Shown: positions 1-7,988 of the stretch, in pieces
How positions within the stretch are numbered: the first letter of the stretch is position 1
Layout: each line of letters starts with the position of its first letter
Source: Streptomyces sp. 1331.2
GTDB lineage: Bacteria; Actinomycetota; Actinomycetes; Streptomycetales; Streptomycetaceae
Assembly: GCF_900199205.1 (NCBI RefSeq)
Contig: NZ_OBMJ01000001.1
Span: 3,661,001-3,725,000 of the forward strand
Length of the DNA: 64,000 bases
Direction: 5' to 3'
Position numbers and translations under genes: made by a program
Notes under the pieces: model-generated
Databases searched by the model: none
Seen by the model: the letters and a program-made list of their open reading frames with translations, nothing else
Told to the model about the DNA's origin: nothing

Positions 1-362
1 AGCTGGTCCGCGCGCACCTCAACCCCGAGCTGCACGTGTCGACCATCCTGCTCACCATGTACGACGCCCGGACCAGGCTGGCCGCCCAGGTCGCCGAAGA
101 GGTCCGGACCCACTTCCAGCAAGAGGTGCTGAGCACGGCGATCCCTCGCTCGGTGCGCATCTCGGAGGCGCCCAGCTACGGGCAGACGGTGCTCACCTAC
201 GACCCGGGTTCGACCGGGGCGCTGTCGTACCTGGAGGCCGCCCGTGAGCTCGCGCTGCGCGCCGCCGGCCGGGGCGGTTCGCTGGTGGGGCAGCAGCGGG
301 ACGGCCAGCAGGGGCACGGCGCCCCGGTGGTACAGCACGGCACGACGGAGGGTCATCAGTGA
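1..362 (+). CDS. parA: ParA chromosome-partitioning ATPase, C-terminal part (5' end outside window)
   Basis: The reading frame is open to the left edge and gives about 120 residues of the C-terminal part of a Walker-type ParA/Soj ATPase. The segment ..LNPELHVSTILLTMYDARTRLA.. followed by TAIPRSVRISEAPSYGQ is characteristic of the family. ParA uses ATP-dependent, nonspecific DNA binding to move ParB-parS complexes; in streptomycetes this acts during sporulation septation. The P-loop lies outside the window. The gene overlaps parB by four bases (GTGA), which implies translational coupling. The tail after about residue 75 of the visible part is low-complexity and Gly/Gln-rich, as often seen in streptomycetes. 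Identity is firm from family motifs and from the neighbouring parB and parS sites. Confidence 0.95.
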   Translation, partial: LVRAHLNPELHVSTILLTMYDARTRLAAQVAEEVRTHFQQEVLSTAIPRSVRISEAPSYGQTVLTYDPGSTGALSYLEAARELALRAAGRGGSLVGQQRDGQQGHGAPVVQHGTTEGHQ

Positions 363-1447
363 GCGCTCGCAGGGTTGGTCTGGGGAGGGGGCTCGGGGCA
401 CTGCTCCCGTCGGCTCCGCCGGAGGTCGGCGGGGCGGCGGCGCAGCCCGGGACGGCCGCGCCCGCACCGGCCTCGACGGTGACGGCCGGGGCGGTCTCGC
501 CGGCCGCCGTGCCGGTGCTGCCGTCCGGCCGGGGGACGGTGGCCGCCCGCGTCGGCGCGGGGAGCCTGCGGGAGAAGGCCGACCGCGCCTTCGAGCCGGC
601 CGAGGTCGCCGGGGCGCGCTTCGCCGAGCTGCCGCTGGACGCGATCACCCCCAACCCGCGCCAGCCGCGTGAGGTCTTCGACGAGGACAAGCTGGTCGAG
701 CTGGTCAACTCCATCAAGGAGGTGGGCCTGCTCCAGCCGATCGTGGTGCGCCAGACCGCGGCGGACGGCTATGAGCTGATCATGGGTGAGCGCCGTTGGC
801 GCGCCTCCCGGGAGGCCGGGCTGGAGCGGATCCCGGCGATCGTCCGGGCCACCGAGGACGACAAGCTGCTGCTGGACGCCCTCCTGGAGAACCTGCACCG
901 GGCCGAGCTGAACCCGCTGGAGGAGGCCGCCGCCTACGACCAGCTGCTGCGGGACTTCTCCTGCACCCACGAGGAGCTGGCCGAGCGGATCGGCCGCTCC
1001 CGCGAGCACGTCTCCAACACGCTGCGGCTGATGAAGCTCACGCCCTCCGTCCAGCGCCGGCTGGTGGCCGGAACGCTGATGGCCGGGCACGCCCGGGCCC
1101 TGCTCGGCGTGCCGGACGCCGAGGAGCAGGAGCGGCTGGCCAAGCGGATCATCGCGGAGGGTCTCACGGTGCGCAACATCGAGGAGATCGTGAAGGTGAT
1201 GAAGCTGGAGCAGAAGCCCGCGCGCCAGGCGCCGAAGGCGGGCAAGCTGATCTCCCCGGCCTTCAACGACCTGGCGAGCCGGCTGTCGGACCGCTTCGAC
1301 ACCCGGGTCAAGGTCGAGGTGTCGCAGCGCGGCGGCAAGCTGGGCAAGGGCAAGGTGGTGCTGGAGTTCGGTTCGGTCGAGGACCTCAACCGGATCCTGG
1401 ACAGCATGGCCCCGGGTGAGGACGGTCTGCGGTTGTCGCAGGGCTGA
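359..1447 (+). CDS. parB: ParB chromosome-partitioning CTPase/DNA-binding protein
   Basis: A 362-residue ParB/Spo0J family protein with the usual arrangement. An N-terminal low-complexity extension (about residues 1-85) precedes the CTP-binding ParB/Srx domain, which contains GERRWRAS near residue 143 and LLENLHRAELNPLEEA. A helix-turn-helix region (LAERIGRSREHVSNTLRLMKL) and a C-terminal dimerisation domain follow. It binds parS and spreads as a clamp, forming the nucleoprotein complex moved by ParA. The GTG start overlaps the parA stop. Several parS sites in this window are the likely local targets, the nearest just past its own stop codon. Confidence 0.97.
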   Translation: MSARRVGLGRGLGALLPSAPPEVGGAAAQPGTAAPAPASTVTAGAVSPAAVPVLPSGRGTVAARVGAGSLREKADRAFEPAEVAGARFAELPLDAITPNPRQPREVFDEDKLVELVNSIKEVGLLQPIVVRQTAADGYELIMGERRWRASREAGLERIPAIVRATEDDKLLLDALLENLHRAELNPLEEAAAYDQLLRDFSCTHEELAERIGRSREHVSNTLRLMKLTPSVQRRLVAGTLMAGHARALLGVPDAEEQERLAKRIIAEGLTVRNIEEIVKVMKLEQKPARQAPKAGKLISPAFNDLASRLSDRFDTRVKVEVSQRGGKLGKGKVVLEFGSVEDLNRILDSMAPGEDGLRLSQG

Positions 1448-1460
1448 CCCGGGCACCGAC

Positions 1461-1514
1461 CGATGGGTGCATGCTTCACGTGAGCGCTGTTTCACGTGGA
1501 ACATGCACCCATCG
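1461..1514. promoter_or_regulatory. Inverted repeat just after parB enclosing a near-perfect parS and a degenerate parS-like site
   Basis: A perfect 13-bp inverted repeat (1461-1473 with 1502-1514) frames 28 bases. The right arm begins inside a parS-like 14-mer at 1489-1502, GTTTCACGTGGAAC, one mismatch from consensus. A weaker site keeping the TTCACGTGA core lies at 1474-1487. The structure could be the parAB terminator, a ParB-loading site, or both. Confidence 0.7.
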
Positions 1515-1563
1515 GTGTTCGTGGGGGAATGCTCGCCCGTGAGGTGGAGGAGGAGGTACGGGC

Positions 1564-2181
1564 ATGGGACGCCGGATCGCTCCGCTGACGCTGGACAACC
1601 TCGGTGAGCTGCCGGACGGCTGCCGCTCCTGCGTGTTCTGGGAGCTGGACCCGGTCAGCGCCAAGGAGGCGGTGGAGGCCGGGAAGCCGGAGCTGGAGAA
1701 GGAGGGGTGGATCTCCACGGTGCTGCTGGAGTGGGGTTCCTGCGGCCGGATCGTCTACGTGGACGACCGGCCCGCCGGGTTCGTGCTCTACGCGCCGCCC
1801 GCGTACGTGCCCCGCTCGCAGTCCTTCCCGACCAGCCCGGTCTCGCCGGACGCCGTTCAGCTGATGGTCAGCCGGGTGCTGCCGGGCTACCAGCGGCAGG
1901 GGCTCGGCCGGGTGCTGGTGCAGACCGTGGCCAAGGACCTGATCGGGCGCGGGGTGCGGGCGATCGAGGCCTTCGGCTCGGTCGGGCGGCCGCCGACCAG
2001 CTGCGTGCTGCCGGCCGACCACCTGCTCGCGGTCGGCTTCAAGACCGTCCGGCCGCACCACCGCTACCCGCGGCTTCGGCTGGAGGCGCGGAGCACGCTC
2101 TCCTGGCGGGGGGACGTGGAGGGGGCGCTGGAGCGGCTGCTCGGCGGCGGGCGCAAGGAGCCGGCGCTGCGGCCGTTCTAG
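1564..2181 (+). CDS. GNAT family N-acetyltransferase
   Basis: A 205-residue protein with one GNAT acyl-CoA-binding core. The acetyl-CoA pyrophosphate loop is visible as VLPGYQRQGLGRVLVQ (Q/RxxGxG/A motif, about residues 105-120). An N-terminal CRSCVFWE segment is typical of the actinobacterial subfamily found next to parB. The substrate cannot be read from sequence. A strong GGAGGAGG ribosome site 7-8 bases before the ATG supports the start. The gene follows parB on the same strand and ends at a strong bidirectional terminator facing trxA. Confidence 0.85.
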   Translation: MGRRIAPLTLDNLGELPDGCRSCVFWELDPVSAKEAVEAGKPELEKEGWISTVLLEWGSCGRIVYVDDRPAGFVLYAPPAYVPRSQSFPTSPVSPDAVQLMVSRVLPGYQRQGLGRVLVQTVAKDLIGRGVRAIEAFGSVGRPPTSCVLPADHLLAVGFKTVRPHHRYPRLRLEARSTLSWRGDVEGALERLLGGGRKEPALRPF

Positions 2182-2209
2182 GAGGAGCCGGGAATCGGCC
2201 CGGGAAACG

Positions 2210-2249
2210 ACGGAGGCGGGGCTGCCCACGAGGGGAGCCCCGCCTCCGT
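2210..2249. terminator. Bidirectional intrinsic terminator between GNAT gene and trxA
   Basis: A perfect 14-bp GC-rich stem (2210-2223 with 2236-2249) and a 12-base loop lie between two convergent genes. Confidence 0.85.
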
Positions 2250-2269
2250 GCGGTCGGCGTCCTGACGAC

Positions 2270-2596
2270 CTAGATGAAGCCGTCCAGCTCGCGCAGCAGC
2301 GCGGCCTTCGGACGGGCACCGGTGATGGACTTCACCGGCTCGCCGCCCTTGTAGAGGATCAGGGTCGGGATCGAGATGACGCCGTACTGGGCGGCAGTCG
2401 CCTGGTTGGCGTCCACGTCGAGCTTGGCGATGGTCAGCTTGTCGCCGTGCTCGGCCGCGATCTCGTCGAGGATCGGGGCGACCTGGCGGCACGGGCCGCA
2501 CCAGGTGGCCCAGAAGTCGACCAGCACGGGCTTGTCGCTCTGCAGGACGTCGGTCTGGAAGGACGCGTCGGTGACGGTGGTGGTGGCGCCGGCCAC
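2270..2596 (-). CDS. trxA: Thioredoxin
   Basis: A 108-residue thioredoxin of normal length with the redox motif WCGPC (about residues 31-35) and the cis-Pro segment [10 protein letters not shown]. It is a cytosolic disulfide reductant regenerated by TrxB. The start is GTG, preceded by GAGGAG. It lies 135 bases downstream of trxB on the same strand. The two are likely cotranscribed from the sigma-R type promoter upstream of trxB, although a parS palindrome sits between them. Confidence 0.96.
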   Translation of the reverse strand: MAGATTTVTDASFQTDVLQSDKPVLVDFWATWCGPCRQVAPILDEIAAEHGDKLTIAKLDVDANQATAAQYGVISIPTLILYKGGEPVKSITGARPKAALLRELDGFI

Positions 2597-2678
2597 GGGA
2601 ACTCCTCGGGTTAGGACGGAGGGGGCTGCTGCCAGGTGAACAACGGGCGGGCCCGTTCTGTTTCGGCCTGGCCGGGAA

Positions 2679-2704
2679 GGGGGTGTTTCACGTGAAACAC
2701 CCCC
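2679..2704. promoter_or_regulatory. parS site (14-bp core 2685-2698) in a 26-bp perfect palindrome
   Basis: The core GTTTCACGTGAAAC matches the Streptomyces/Bacillus parS consensus exactly. The palindrome extends to 26 bp by flanking G5T/AC5 arms. It lies in the trxB-trxA intergenic region. Confidence 0.95.
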
Positions 2705-2731
2705 GTGGGGGTGGGTCGGGTGGCCCTGGGG

Positions 2732-3697
2732 TCAGACCGCGACGGCGGCGGCCTTGGCCTCCAGGTCGTCCAGCGCGGCGAGGTAGCGCTCGGCGTCCAG
2801 GGCGGAGGAGCAGCCGGTGCCGGCGGCGGTGATGGCCTGACGGTAGGTGTGGTCCACGACGTCGCCGGCGCCGAACACGCCGGGGATGTTGGTACGGGTG
2901 GAGGGGGCCTCGACCTTGAGGTAGCCCTCGGCGTCGAGGTCCAGCTGGCCCTTGAACAGCTCGGTGCGCGGGTCGTGGCCGATCGCGATGAACAGGCCGG
3001 TGACGGCCAGCTCGCGGGTCTCGCCGGTGGTGGTGTCGCGCAGGGTGACGCCGGTCAGCTTCGGGTCGCCGTGGATGGCCTCGACGGCGCTGTCCCACTC
3101 GAAGCGGATCTTCGGGTCGGCGAAGGCGCGCTCCTGCATGGCCTTGGAGGCGCGCAGGGTGTCGCGGCGGTGGATGATCGTGACGCTCTTGGCGAAGCGG
3201 GAGAGGAAGGTCGCCTCCTCCAGGGCGGTGTCGCCGCCGCCGACCACCGCGATGTCCTGGTCGCGGAAGAAGAAGCCGTCGCAGGTGGCGCACCAGGAGA
3301 CACCGCGGCCGGAGAGCTTGTCCTCGTTGGGCAGGCCGAGCTTGCGGTGCTGGGAGCCGGTGGTGACGATCACGGCGCGGGCGCGGTGGACGTTGCCCTC
3401 GGAGTCGGTGACGGTCTTGATGTCGCCGGTGAGGTCGACCGCGACGATGTCGTCCGGGATCAGCTCGGCGCCGAAGCGCTCGGCCTGGGCGCGCATGTTG
3501 TCCATCAGCTCGGGGCCCATGATGCCGTCCCGGAAGCCGGGGAAGTTCTCGACCTCGGTGGTGTTCATGAGCGCGCCACCGGCGGTGACGGCACCCTCGA
3601 AGACCAGCGGCTTCAGGGAGGCCCGGGCCGTGTAGAGAGCGGCCGTGTACCCGGCCGGGCCGGAACCGATGATGATCACGTTACGGACGTCGCTCAC
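2732..3697 (-). CDS. trxB: Thioredoxin-disulfide reductase
   Basis: A 321-residue low-molecular-weight thioredoxin reductase. It has an N-terminal FAD dinucleotide fold ([18 protein letters not shown]), a central NADPH fold ([15 protein letters not shown]) carrying the redox-active CATC, and the C-terminal FAD motif [10 protein letters not shown]. It transfers electrons from NADPH to TrxA in the cytosol. The GTG start has AGGAGA 5-6 bases upstream. A GGGAAT-N18-GTTG promoter upstream predicts induction by thiol-oxidative stress through sigma-R. Confidence 0.97.
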   Translation of the reverse strand: MSDVRNVIIIGSGPAGYTAALYTARASLKPLVFEGAVTAGGALMNTTEVENFPGFRDGIMGPELMDNMRAQAERFGAELIPDDIVAVDLTGDIKTVTDSEGNVHRARAVIVTTGSQHRKLGLPNEDKLSGRGVSWCATCDGFFFRDQDIAVVGGGDTALEEATFLSRFAKSVTIIHRRDTLRASKAMQERAFADPKIRFEWDSAVEAIHGDPKLTGVTLRDTTTGETRELAVTGLFIAIGHDPRTELFKGQLDLDAEGYLKVEAPSTRTNIPGVFGAGDVVDHTYRQAITAAGTGCSSALDAERYLAALDDLEAKAAAVAV

Positions 3698-3766
3698 TGC
3701 ATCTCCTGGTTCGCATCGCGACCCGCGTTAGCTGCGGGGAGGGCGGTCCTGCTCCGCCGCCCGGGA

Positions 3767-3794
3767 CAACGACTGCCCAGTGTCTCGCATTCCC
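3767..3794 (-). promoter_or_regulatory. Sigma-R type (disulfide-stress) promoter of trxBA
   Basis: On the minus strand GGGAAT (3794-3789) and GTTG (3770-3767) are separated by exactly 18 bases. This matches the known SigR/SigH-type GGAAT-N18-GTT consensus. The predicted start lies about 60 bases before the trxB start codon. S. coelicolor trxBA is a classic sigma-R target, which supports the call. Confidence 0.85.
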
Positions 3795-3870
3795 AGGCGG
3801 ATCCGTACCAGGTGCCCGGACTCCGGAAGCGGCGTGCCGTGCTGGTCGTGGATCGCATGGGAACCGTCGG

Positions 3871-4869
3871 TCAACGGCTCGGAACGGTCTGCTGCAGGAC
3901 GATCGGGCCGCAGTCGGGGGAGCGCAGGTAGACCTCGACGAAGCCGGGTGTGCCGGGCGCCGGGTAGACCAGGACGTCGACCGGCGAGCCCCGGTAGGTG
4001 CCCCGGTCGGTGGCCAGCGGGACGCCGGAGGCGGGTGCCGGGCAGCTCGTGGAGGCGGACGGGGACGGGGCGGCGGAGGGCGAGGCGGAGGGGGAACCGG
4101 GGGAGGTGAGCTCCGGCCGGGCACCCTCGGCCGGGAGGGCGGCCTCGGACTTGGCGGGCCCGGTGGCCCGCAGCCCCGGAGCGGTCTCCGAGCGGGCCAG
4201 CAGCTGTTGCACCTGGGTGGCGAGCCGATCGGCCTCGTAGACCGTGCCGGGACTCGCCGCGTGCGGGGTACGGGCGCTCTGGTCGGCGGCGGCCGTGGTG
4301 CCGGCCGGGGCGGCTGCGGTGACCGCGGCGCCACCGGAGCGGTCGTCGGGGTGCAGCAGCAGCGCCCCACCGAGGCCGATGGCGGCCAGGGCGGCGGCGG
4401 TGCCGAGCAGCAGGGCGATCCGGCGCCGCTTGGGGCGGGGCCGGCCGGGGCCGGTGGCGGCGCCGGGCCGGGAGGGCGGCGCGGAGGGCCCCGTGGCGGT
4501 GCGGACGGTCGGGGCCGGGGTGGTGGCCCGGCGGGGGGCGGCGGGGGCCTCCTGGGGGCGGTCGGCGGGCTTGGGCGCGGCCTCGTGGTCGGACTGTTCG
4601 GCGTCGCGCCCGGCGGCGGCCGCGGCCAGGGCGGCGTCCAGCCGGGCGGCGACATCGGCGGGCATCGGCGGGGCCTCGACGGCGCCCAGCAGCTCCCGGA
4701 CCCCGGCGAGCGCCTCGACGGTCTCCCGGCACTCGACGCAGCCGGCCAGGTGCCGCCGCAGCGCCGCCACGGCGTCGGGGGAGTCGACCAGGTCCTCGGC
4801 GAGGTCGGCCAGCCGGTCGATCGACGGGTGGTCCCCGGCGTGGTCGGGGGAGGAGAGGTGGGCGCTCAT
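3871..4869 (-). CDS. Membrane anti-sigma factor with zinc-finger-type HxxxCxxC motif
   Basis: A 332-residue protein with an N-terminal anti-sigma domain containing H40-x3-C44-x2-C47, a long Ala/Pro-rich linker, one transmembrane helix (about residues 148-168) and an extracytoplasmic C-terminal part with three cysteines. It is predicted to sequester the ECF sigma factor encoded immediately upstream. Its ATG overlaps the sigma factor stop (ATGA), so the two should be made in balance. The place corresponds to the sigM/rsmA-type locus of S. coelicolor. Whether the cysteines bind zinc or an iron-sulfur cluster cannot be decided here. Confidence 0.8.
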   Translation of the reverse strand: MSAHLSSPDHAGDHPSIDRLADLAEDLVDSPDAVAALRRHLAGCVECRETVEALAGVRELLGAVEAPPMPADVAARLDAALAAAAAGRDAEQSDHEAAPKPADRPQEAPAAPRRATTPAPTVRTATGPSAPPSRPGAATGPGRPRPKRRRIALLLGTAAALAAIGLGGALLLHPDDRSGGAAVTAAAPAGTTAAADQSARTPHAASPGTVYEADRLATQVQQLLARSETAPGLRATGPAKSEAALPAEGARPELTSPGSPSASPSAAPSPSASTSCPAPASGVPLATDRGTYRGSPVDVLVYPAPGTPGFVEVYLRSPDCGPIVLQQTVPSR

Positions 4870-5600
4870 CGTGTGCTCGCGTCTCCTTCCAGAATCGTCC
4901 GACCGGTGCTCGGGCCTGTTCCTGTGACGGTGCGGGGCGCCTTCGGGTTCCCCGGGGCGTCCGGTCGCGGCGGCGGGGCCGAGCCGGGGGCGCCCGTTGT
5001 TTCACGTGAAACACCCGTCCCGCCGTCGCTCTCCCGCAGGTGCCGGACCAGCGGGAGCAGTCGGGCGCGGCCGCGCGCGCAGCGGCTCTTCACGGTGCCC
5101 ACCGCGACGCCGAGCAGTTCGGCGGCCTCGGCGACCGGGTAGCCCTGCATGTCGACCAGGACCAGCGCGGCCCGCTGTTCGGCGGGCAGGGCGGCGAGCG
5201 CGGCGGTCACCTCGCGGTGCAGCTCGGCCCGGACCACCGGGGAGTCGGCCGGCTCGGCGGCGCCGACCAGGGTGTCGAGCCGCTGCGGGTCCTCGTCGAG
5301 CGGGGTGGTGCGGCGGGTGGCGGTGCGCCGGGCGCGGTCCAGGCAGGCGTTGACCACGATCCGGTGCAGCCAGGTGGTGACCGCCGAGCGGCCCTGGAAC
5401 CCGGCGGCGGCGCGGAAGGCGGAGACCAGGGCGTCCTGGAGGGCGTCGGCGGCCTCCTCACGGTCGCCCAGGGTGCGCAGGGCGACCGCCCAGAGCCGGT
5501 CGCGGTGGCGGTTCACCAGCAGGCCGAAGGCCTCCCGGTCACCGGCGACGTGCCGGGCGAGCAGCGTCGCGTCGTCCGTCTGGTCCACGCCGTCCGTCAC
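4866..5600 (-). CDS. sigM: ECF-subfamily RNA polymerase sigma factor (SigM-like)
   Basis: A 244-residue ECF sigma factor. Region 2 (about residues 25-100) has GDREEAADALQDALVSAF and the RpoD-box-like TTWLHRIVVNACLD. Region 4 (about 130-190) has ALPAEQRAALVLVD and the helix-turn-helix VAEAAELLGVAVGTVKSR. The roughly 50-residue C-terminal tail is unusual for the group. It is encoded across a perfect parS site, which reads as the peptide VSRET. The GTG start follows AAGGAG. It is cotranscribed with the downstream anti-sigma gene. The gene symbol rests on gene order relative to S. coelicolor. Confidence 0.88.
   Translation of the reverse strand: MTDGVDQTDDATLLARHVAGDREAFGLLVNRHRDRLWAVALRTLGDREEAADALQDALVSAFRAAAGFQGRSAVTTWLHRIVVNACLDRARRTATRRTTPLDEDPQRLDTLVGAAEPADSPVVRAELHREVTAALAALPAEQRAALVLVDMQGYPVAEAAELLGVAVGTVKSRCARGRARLLPLVRHLRESDGGTGVSRETTGAPGSAPPPRPDAPGNPKAPRTVTGTGPSTGRTILEGDASTR
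4999..5012. promoter_or_regulatory. parS site inside the sigM coding sequence
   Basis: A perfect GTTTCACGTGAAAC lies in the 3' quarter of the sigma factor gene. It is translated in the unstructured tail rather than in a conserved domain. Confidence 0.95.
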
Positions 5601-5660
5601 CGCCGCTCCTTGGTCCTCGTCCGTTCGCGCGTCGCTCGACGGATCGCAGCGGCCGTCCGG

Positions 5661-7685
5661 TCAGCCGGAGACCTTGACCTCGGCGACGCCGCCCTGGAAG
5701 TTGCCCTCGGAATTCTTGGGCAGGGCGGTCAGCCAGATCAAGAGGTAGCGGGTGGTGACCGGGTTGTCCAGGGCGTACTCGACCGTGGTGCCGCTCTTCT
5801 TGCCGATGACGGTGAAGTCCTCCGGCTTGGACTGCATCGGCCTGGCGGCGGCGCCCGTGCCGGGCACCCGCAGCTCCGCGGTGTGCTCGCCGGCGAACTG
5901 GACGGTCACCGAGGAGACCGTCTGCTGCGAGCCGAGGTCGATCATCAGACCGGTGCCCGCCCGGCGTGCGGGCGGCTTGGGGCCGAACTGGTCGACGTAC
6001 CACTGGGTCTGCCAGACGGTGTTCGAATCGCCGTCGACGGCCTTGGCGGGGCTGTCCGACCCCTCGGAGGGGGTGCCCGGCGCGGTGTACGACTGCACGT
6101 CCTTGACGGCGATCGGCACCGGCGCGTGCGGCGTCGGGTGGGTGGCCGAGGGCGCGGCGCTGCTGACCGAGGGCAGCGGGGAGGCGACGGCGCCCCCGGT
6201 GTGGCGCAGGTTGTCGACGAACTGCCAGGAGGCGACGCCGATCGCGCCCAGGGCGACCGTCCAGGCGGTGGCCTTGACGACCCGGCGCAGCCGCCGCCGG
6301 GTGCGCCGGGCGGCGGCCGGGCGGGAGGAGGCCGGCAGCGGGGCGACCGTGGCGTCGGCCACCCGGGTCGGGGTGGGCGCGGTGGGCAGGGCGTGGGTGT
6401 TGTGCCGGGGCGGGGTGGGGAAGGCGGGCAGTTCCGGCTCGGGCTGGCGGATCCGGGGCAGCTGCGCGATCGCCCGGACCAGCTCCTCCGGGGTGGTGAT
6501 CGGCTCGGCGTGGTGCGGCGGGTGGTCGAACAGGGCCCGCGCGGCGAGCTCGGACAGGCCCTTGTGGACCCCGGCGCGGACCTGGTCCGGGGAGGCGTTC
6601 TGGAGGCCCCTCGGCAGGCCCTGGAGGTCGTAGCGGTCCTCCGGGTACGGCCAGCGGTGGGTGAGTGCGGCGAACAGCAGGGCGCCGATCGCGCGGGTGT
6701 CGGAGCGCTGGGGGTCCTCGGCGCTGTCCTCGGCGGGCAGCCCGCGCAGGGCGGCGTCCACCGCGATGCCGTTGATCCGGTACTGGCCGCTGTCGGTGCG
6801 CAGCACGCAGCGCGGGGTGAGCCGCAGGTGGGCCTGGCCGCGGCGGTGGGCGGCCGCGACGGCGTCGGCGACCTGGCGGACCATCTGGTACGCCTCGTGC
6901 GGCTCCATCGGGCCGTTGGCGAGCAGCCTGGCCAGGTCGGAGGAGTGCGGCAGCCACTCCCGCACGACGTAGACCAGCTCGCCCTCCTGGACGGCGTCCA
7001 GGACCTGGACGAAGCGCGGGTCGCCGAGCAGGGCGGCGGACTTGGCCGCGGCCAGCACCTTGCGGGCCCGCTGGTGGCCGGAGGCCATCAGGTGGACGCC
7101 GACGGCCCGGCGCAGCTTCTCGTCGACGGCGCGCCAGCTGCTGAAGGTCTCGGACTCGGAGATGCACTCCTCCAGCCGGTACCGGTGGCCGATCTTGTCG
7201 CCGCTGCGGCGCTGCGGGGCGGGGAGGGTGCGCGGGAGCGTGGCGGTGTCGCGCGGGTCGAAGGTGGGCTGCGGGTCGGTGGGGAGGCGCTTGGCGGGCG
7301 CGGGCGCGGCGGCGGGGGCCGGCTTCTTCCGGGGGGCGTCGGCGGTCAGCTCGGCGCGGATCTCCTGGACCGAGAGCGGAGCGGTGATCTCCGAGGTCTC
7401 CTCGGCGACGGAGTCCTCCGGTGCGGCGGAGGGCTCCGGTGCGGCGGAGGGCTCGCCGTCCTCGCCGTCCTCGCTGTCCTCGCTGTCCTCGGGAGTGTCC
7501 CCGGAGACGGGGTCTTCGGAGGCGGGGTCCTCGGAGCCGGTGGCCCCGGCCTCGGCGTCCGCGCGGGCGCGCCCGGGGGCGTCCTTCGCGACCGCGAGCC
7601 GGTCGATCGCCGCGGCCAGCGCGGCCTCGTCCGCCGCCGCGTCAGCTGTTGACGTGTCGACGACCGCCTTGGTGCCATCAGCCAC
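5661..7685 (-). CDS. Membrane protein with cytoplasmic pseudokinase and extracytoplasmic galactose-binding-like domain
   Basis: About 674 residues from a GTG start with GGGGAGG upstream (longer in-frame starts to 7907 lack support). An acidic low-complexity region with SED repeats (about residues 50-90) precedes a protein-kinase fold (about 163-410). Catalytic residues are lost: the HRD position reads HLRLTP, no DFG is seen and the ATP lysine is not evident. One transmembrane helix (about 468-490) is followed by an extracytoplasmic beta-rich domain resembling discoidin/F5-8C folds (about 530-674). It sits directly downstream of murJ. In mycobacteria the MurJ homologue carries a fused pseudokinase and similar extracellular domain, so this looks like the unfused counterpart, probably a regulator or scaffold of lipid II export. 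Confidence 0.8.
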   Translation of the reverse strand: MADGTKAVVDTSTADAAADEAALAAAIDRLAVAKDAPGRARADAEAGATGSEDPASEDPVSGDTPEDSEDSEDGEDGEPSAAPEPSAAPEDSVAEETSEITAPLSVQEIRAELTADAPRKKPAPAAAPAPAKRLPTDPQPTFDPRDTATLPRTLPAPQRRSGDKIGHRYRLEECISESETFSSWRAVDEKLRRAVGVHLMASGHQRARKVLAAAKSAALLGDPRFVQVLDAVQEGELVYVVREWLPHSSDLARLLANGPMEPHEAYQMVRQVADAVAAAHRRGQAHLRLTPRCVLRTDSGQYRINGIAVDAALRGLPAEDSAEDPQRSDTRAIGALLFAALTHRWPYPEDRYDLQGLPRGLQNASPDQVRAGVHKGLSELAARALFDHPPHHAEPITTPEELVRAIAQLPRIRQPEPELPAFPTPPRHNTHALPTAPTPTRVADATVAPLPASSRPAAARRTRRRLRRVVKATAWTVALGAIGVASWQFVDNLRHTGGAVASPLPSVSSAAPSATHPTPHAPVPIAVKDVQSYTAPGTPSEGSDSPAKAVDGDSNTVWQTQWYVDQFGPKPPARRAGTGLMIDLGSQQTVSSVTVQFAGEHTAELRVPGTGAAARPMQSKPEDFTVIGKKSGTTVEYALDNPVTTRYLLIWLTALPKNSEGNFQGGVAEVKVSG

Positions 7686-7988
7686 CGTGGTCCTGCCTCC
7701 CCTTGTGTCGCCCCGGCCTGAGAGAGTCGCTGGAGCCCTCGGGTTGGTGGCCCTGTGCTCCAGGACAATTGTGCCCACTCTTCTCCACCGGGTACGACCG
7801 CTGAAGGGTCCGCTCGGTTGCATCCGGGTGGAGAGATGTGGTGCAGAACCGACACCGGGTCGCCATCTCGCGGCCGGGCGTACCCGGACGGGCCGGTGGC
7901 CCAGCACTCGGCCGGACGAGCGGAGGAGCCGTGCGCTCCGGTTGACGCCCGGTCAGGGCGCCCGCTCGTCCGGCCGGTCGTCGGACGG
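7686..7988. other. Intergenic region between murJ and the pseudokinase gene
   Basis: The 303-base gap holds an inverted repeat at 7911-7923/7962-7974 that may terminate murJ transcription. The rest probably contains the pseudokinase gene promoter. Short open frames here, one encoding a CxxC peptide from 7866, show no ribosome-site or conservation evidence, so I do not call a gene. Confidence 0.5.
7911..7974 (-). terminator. Possible terminator after murJ
   Basis: A 13-bp perfect inverted repeat (7911-7923, 7962-7974) encloses a 38-base loop that can itself pair. It lies 15 bases past the murJ stop. Confidence 0.5.

Noticed and set aside
5040-7652. 870-residue plus-strand open frame opposite sigM and the pseudokinase gene
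   Set aside because: Gly/Val/Arg-rich shadow of real minus-strand genes.
7678-7866. Small CxxC-containing frame upstream of the pseudokinase gene
   Set aside because: It lies in the leader between murJ and the next gene, has no supported ribosome site and continues into a repetitive shadow.
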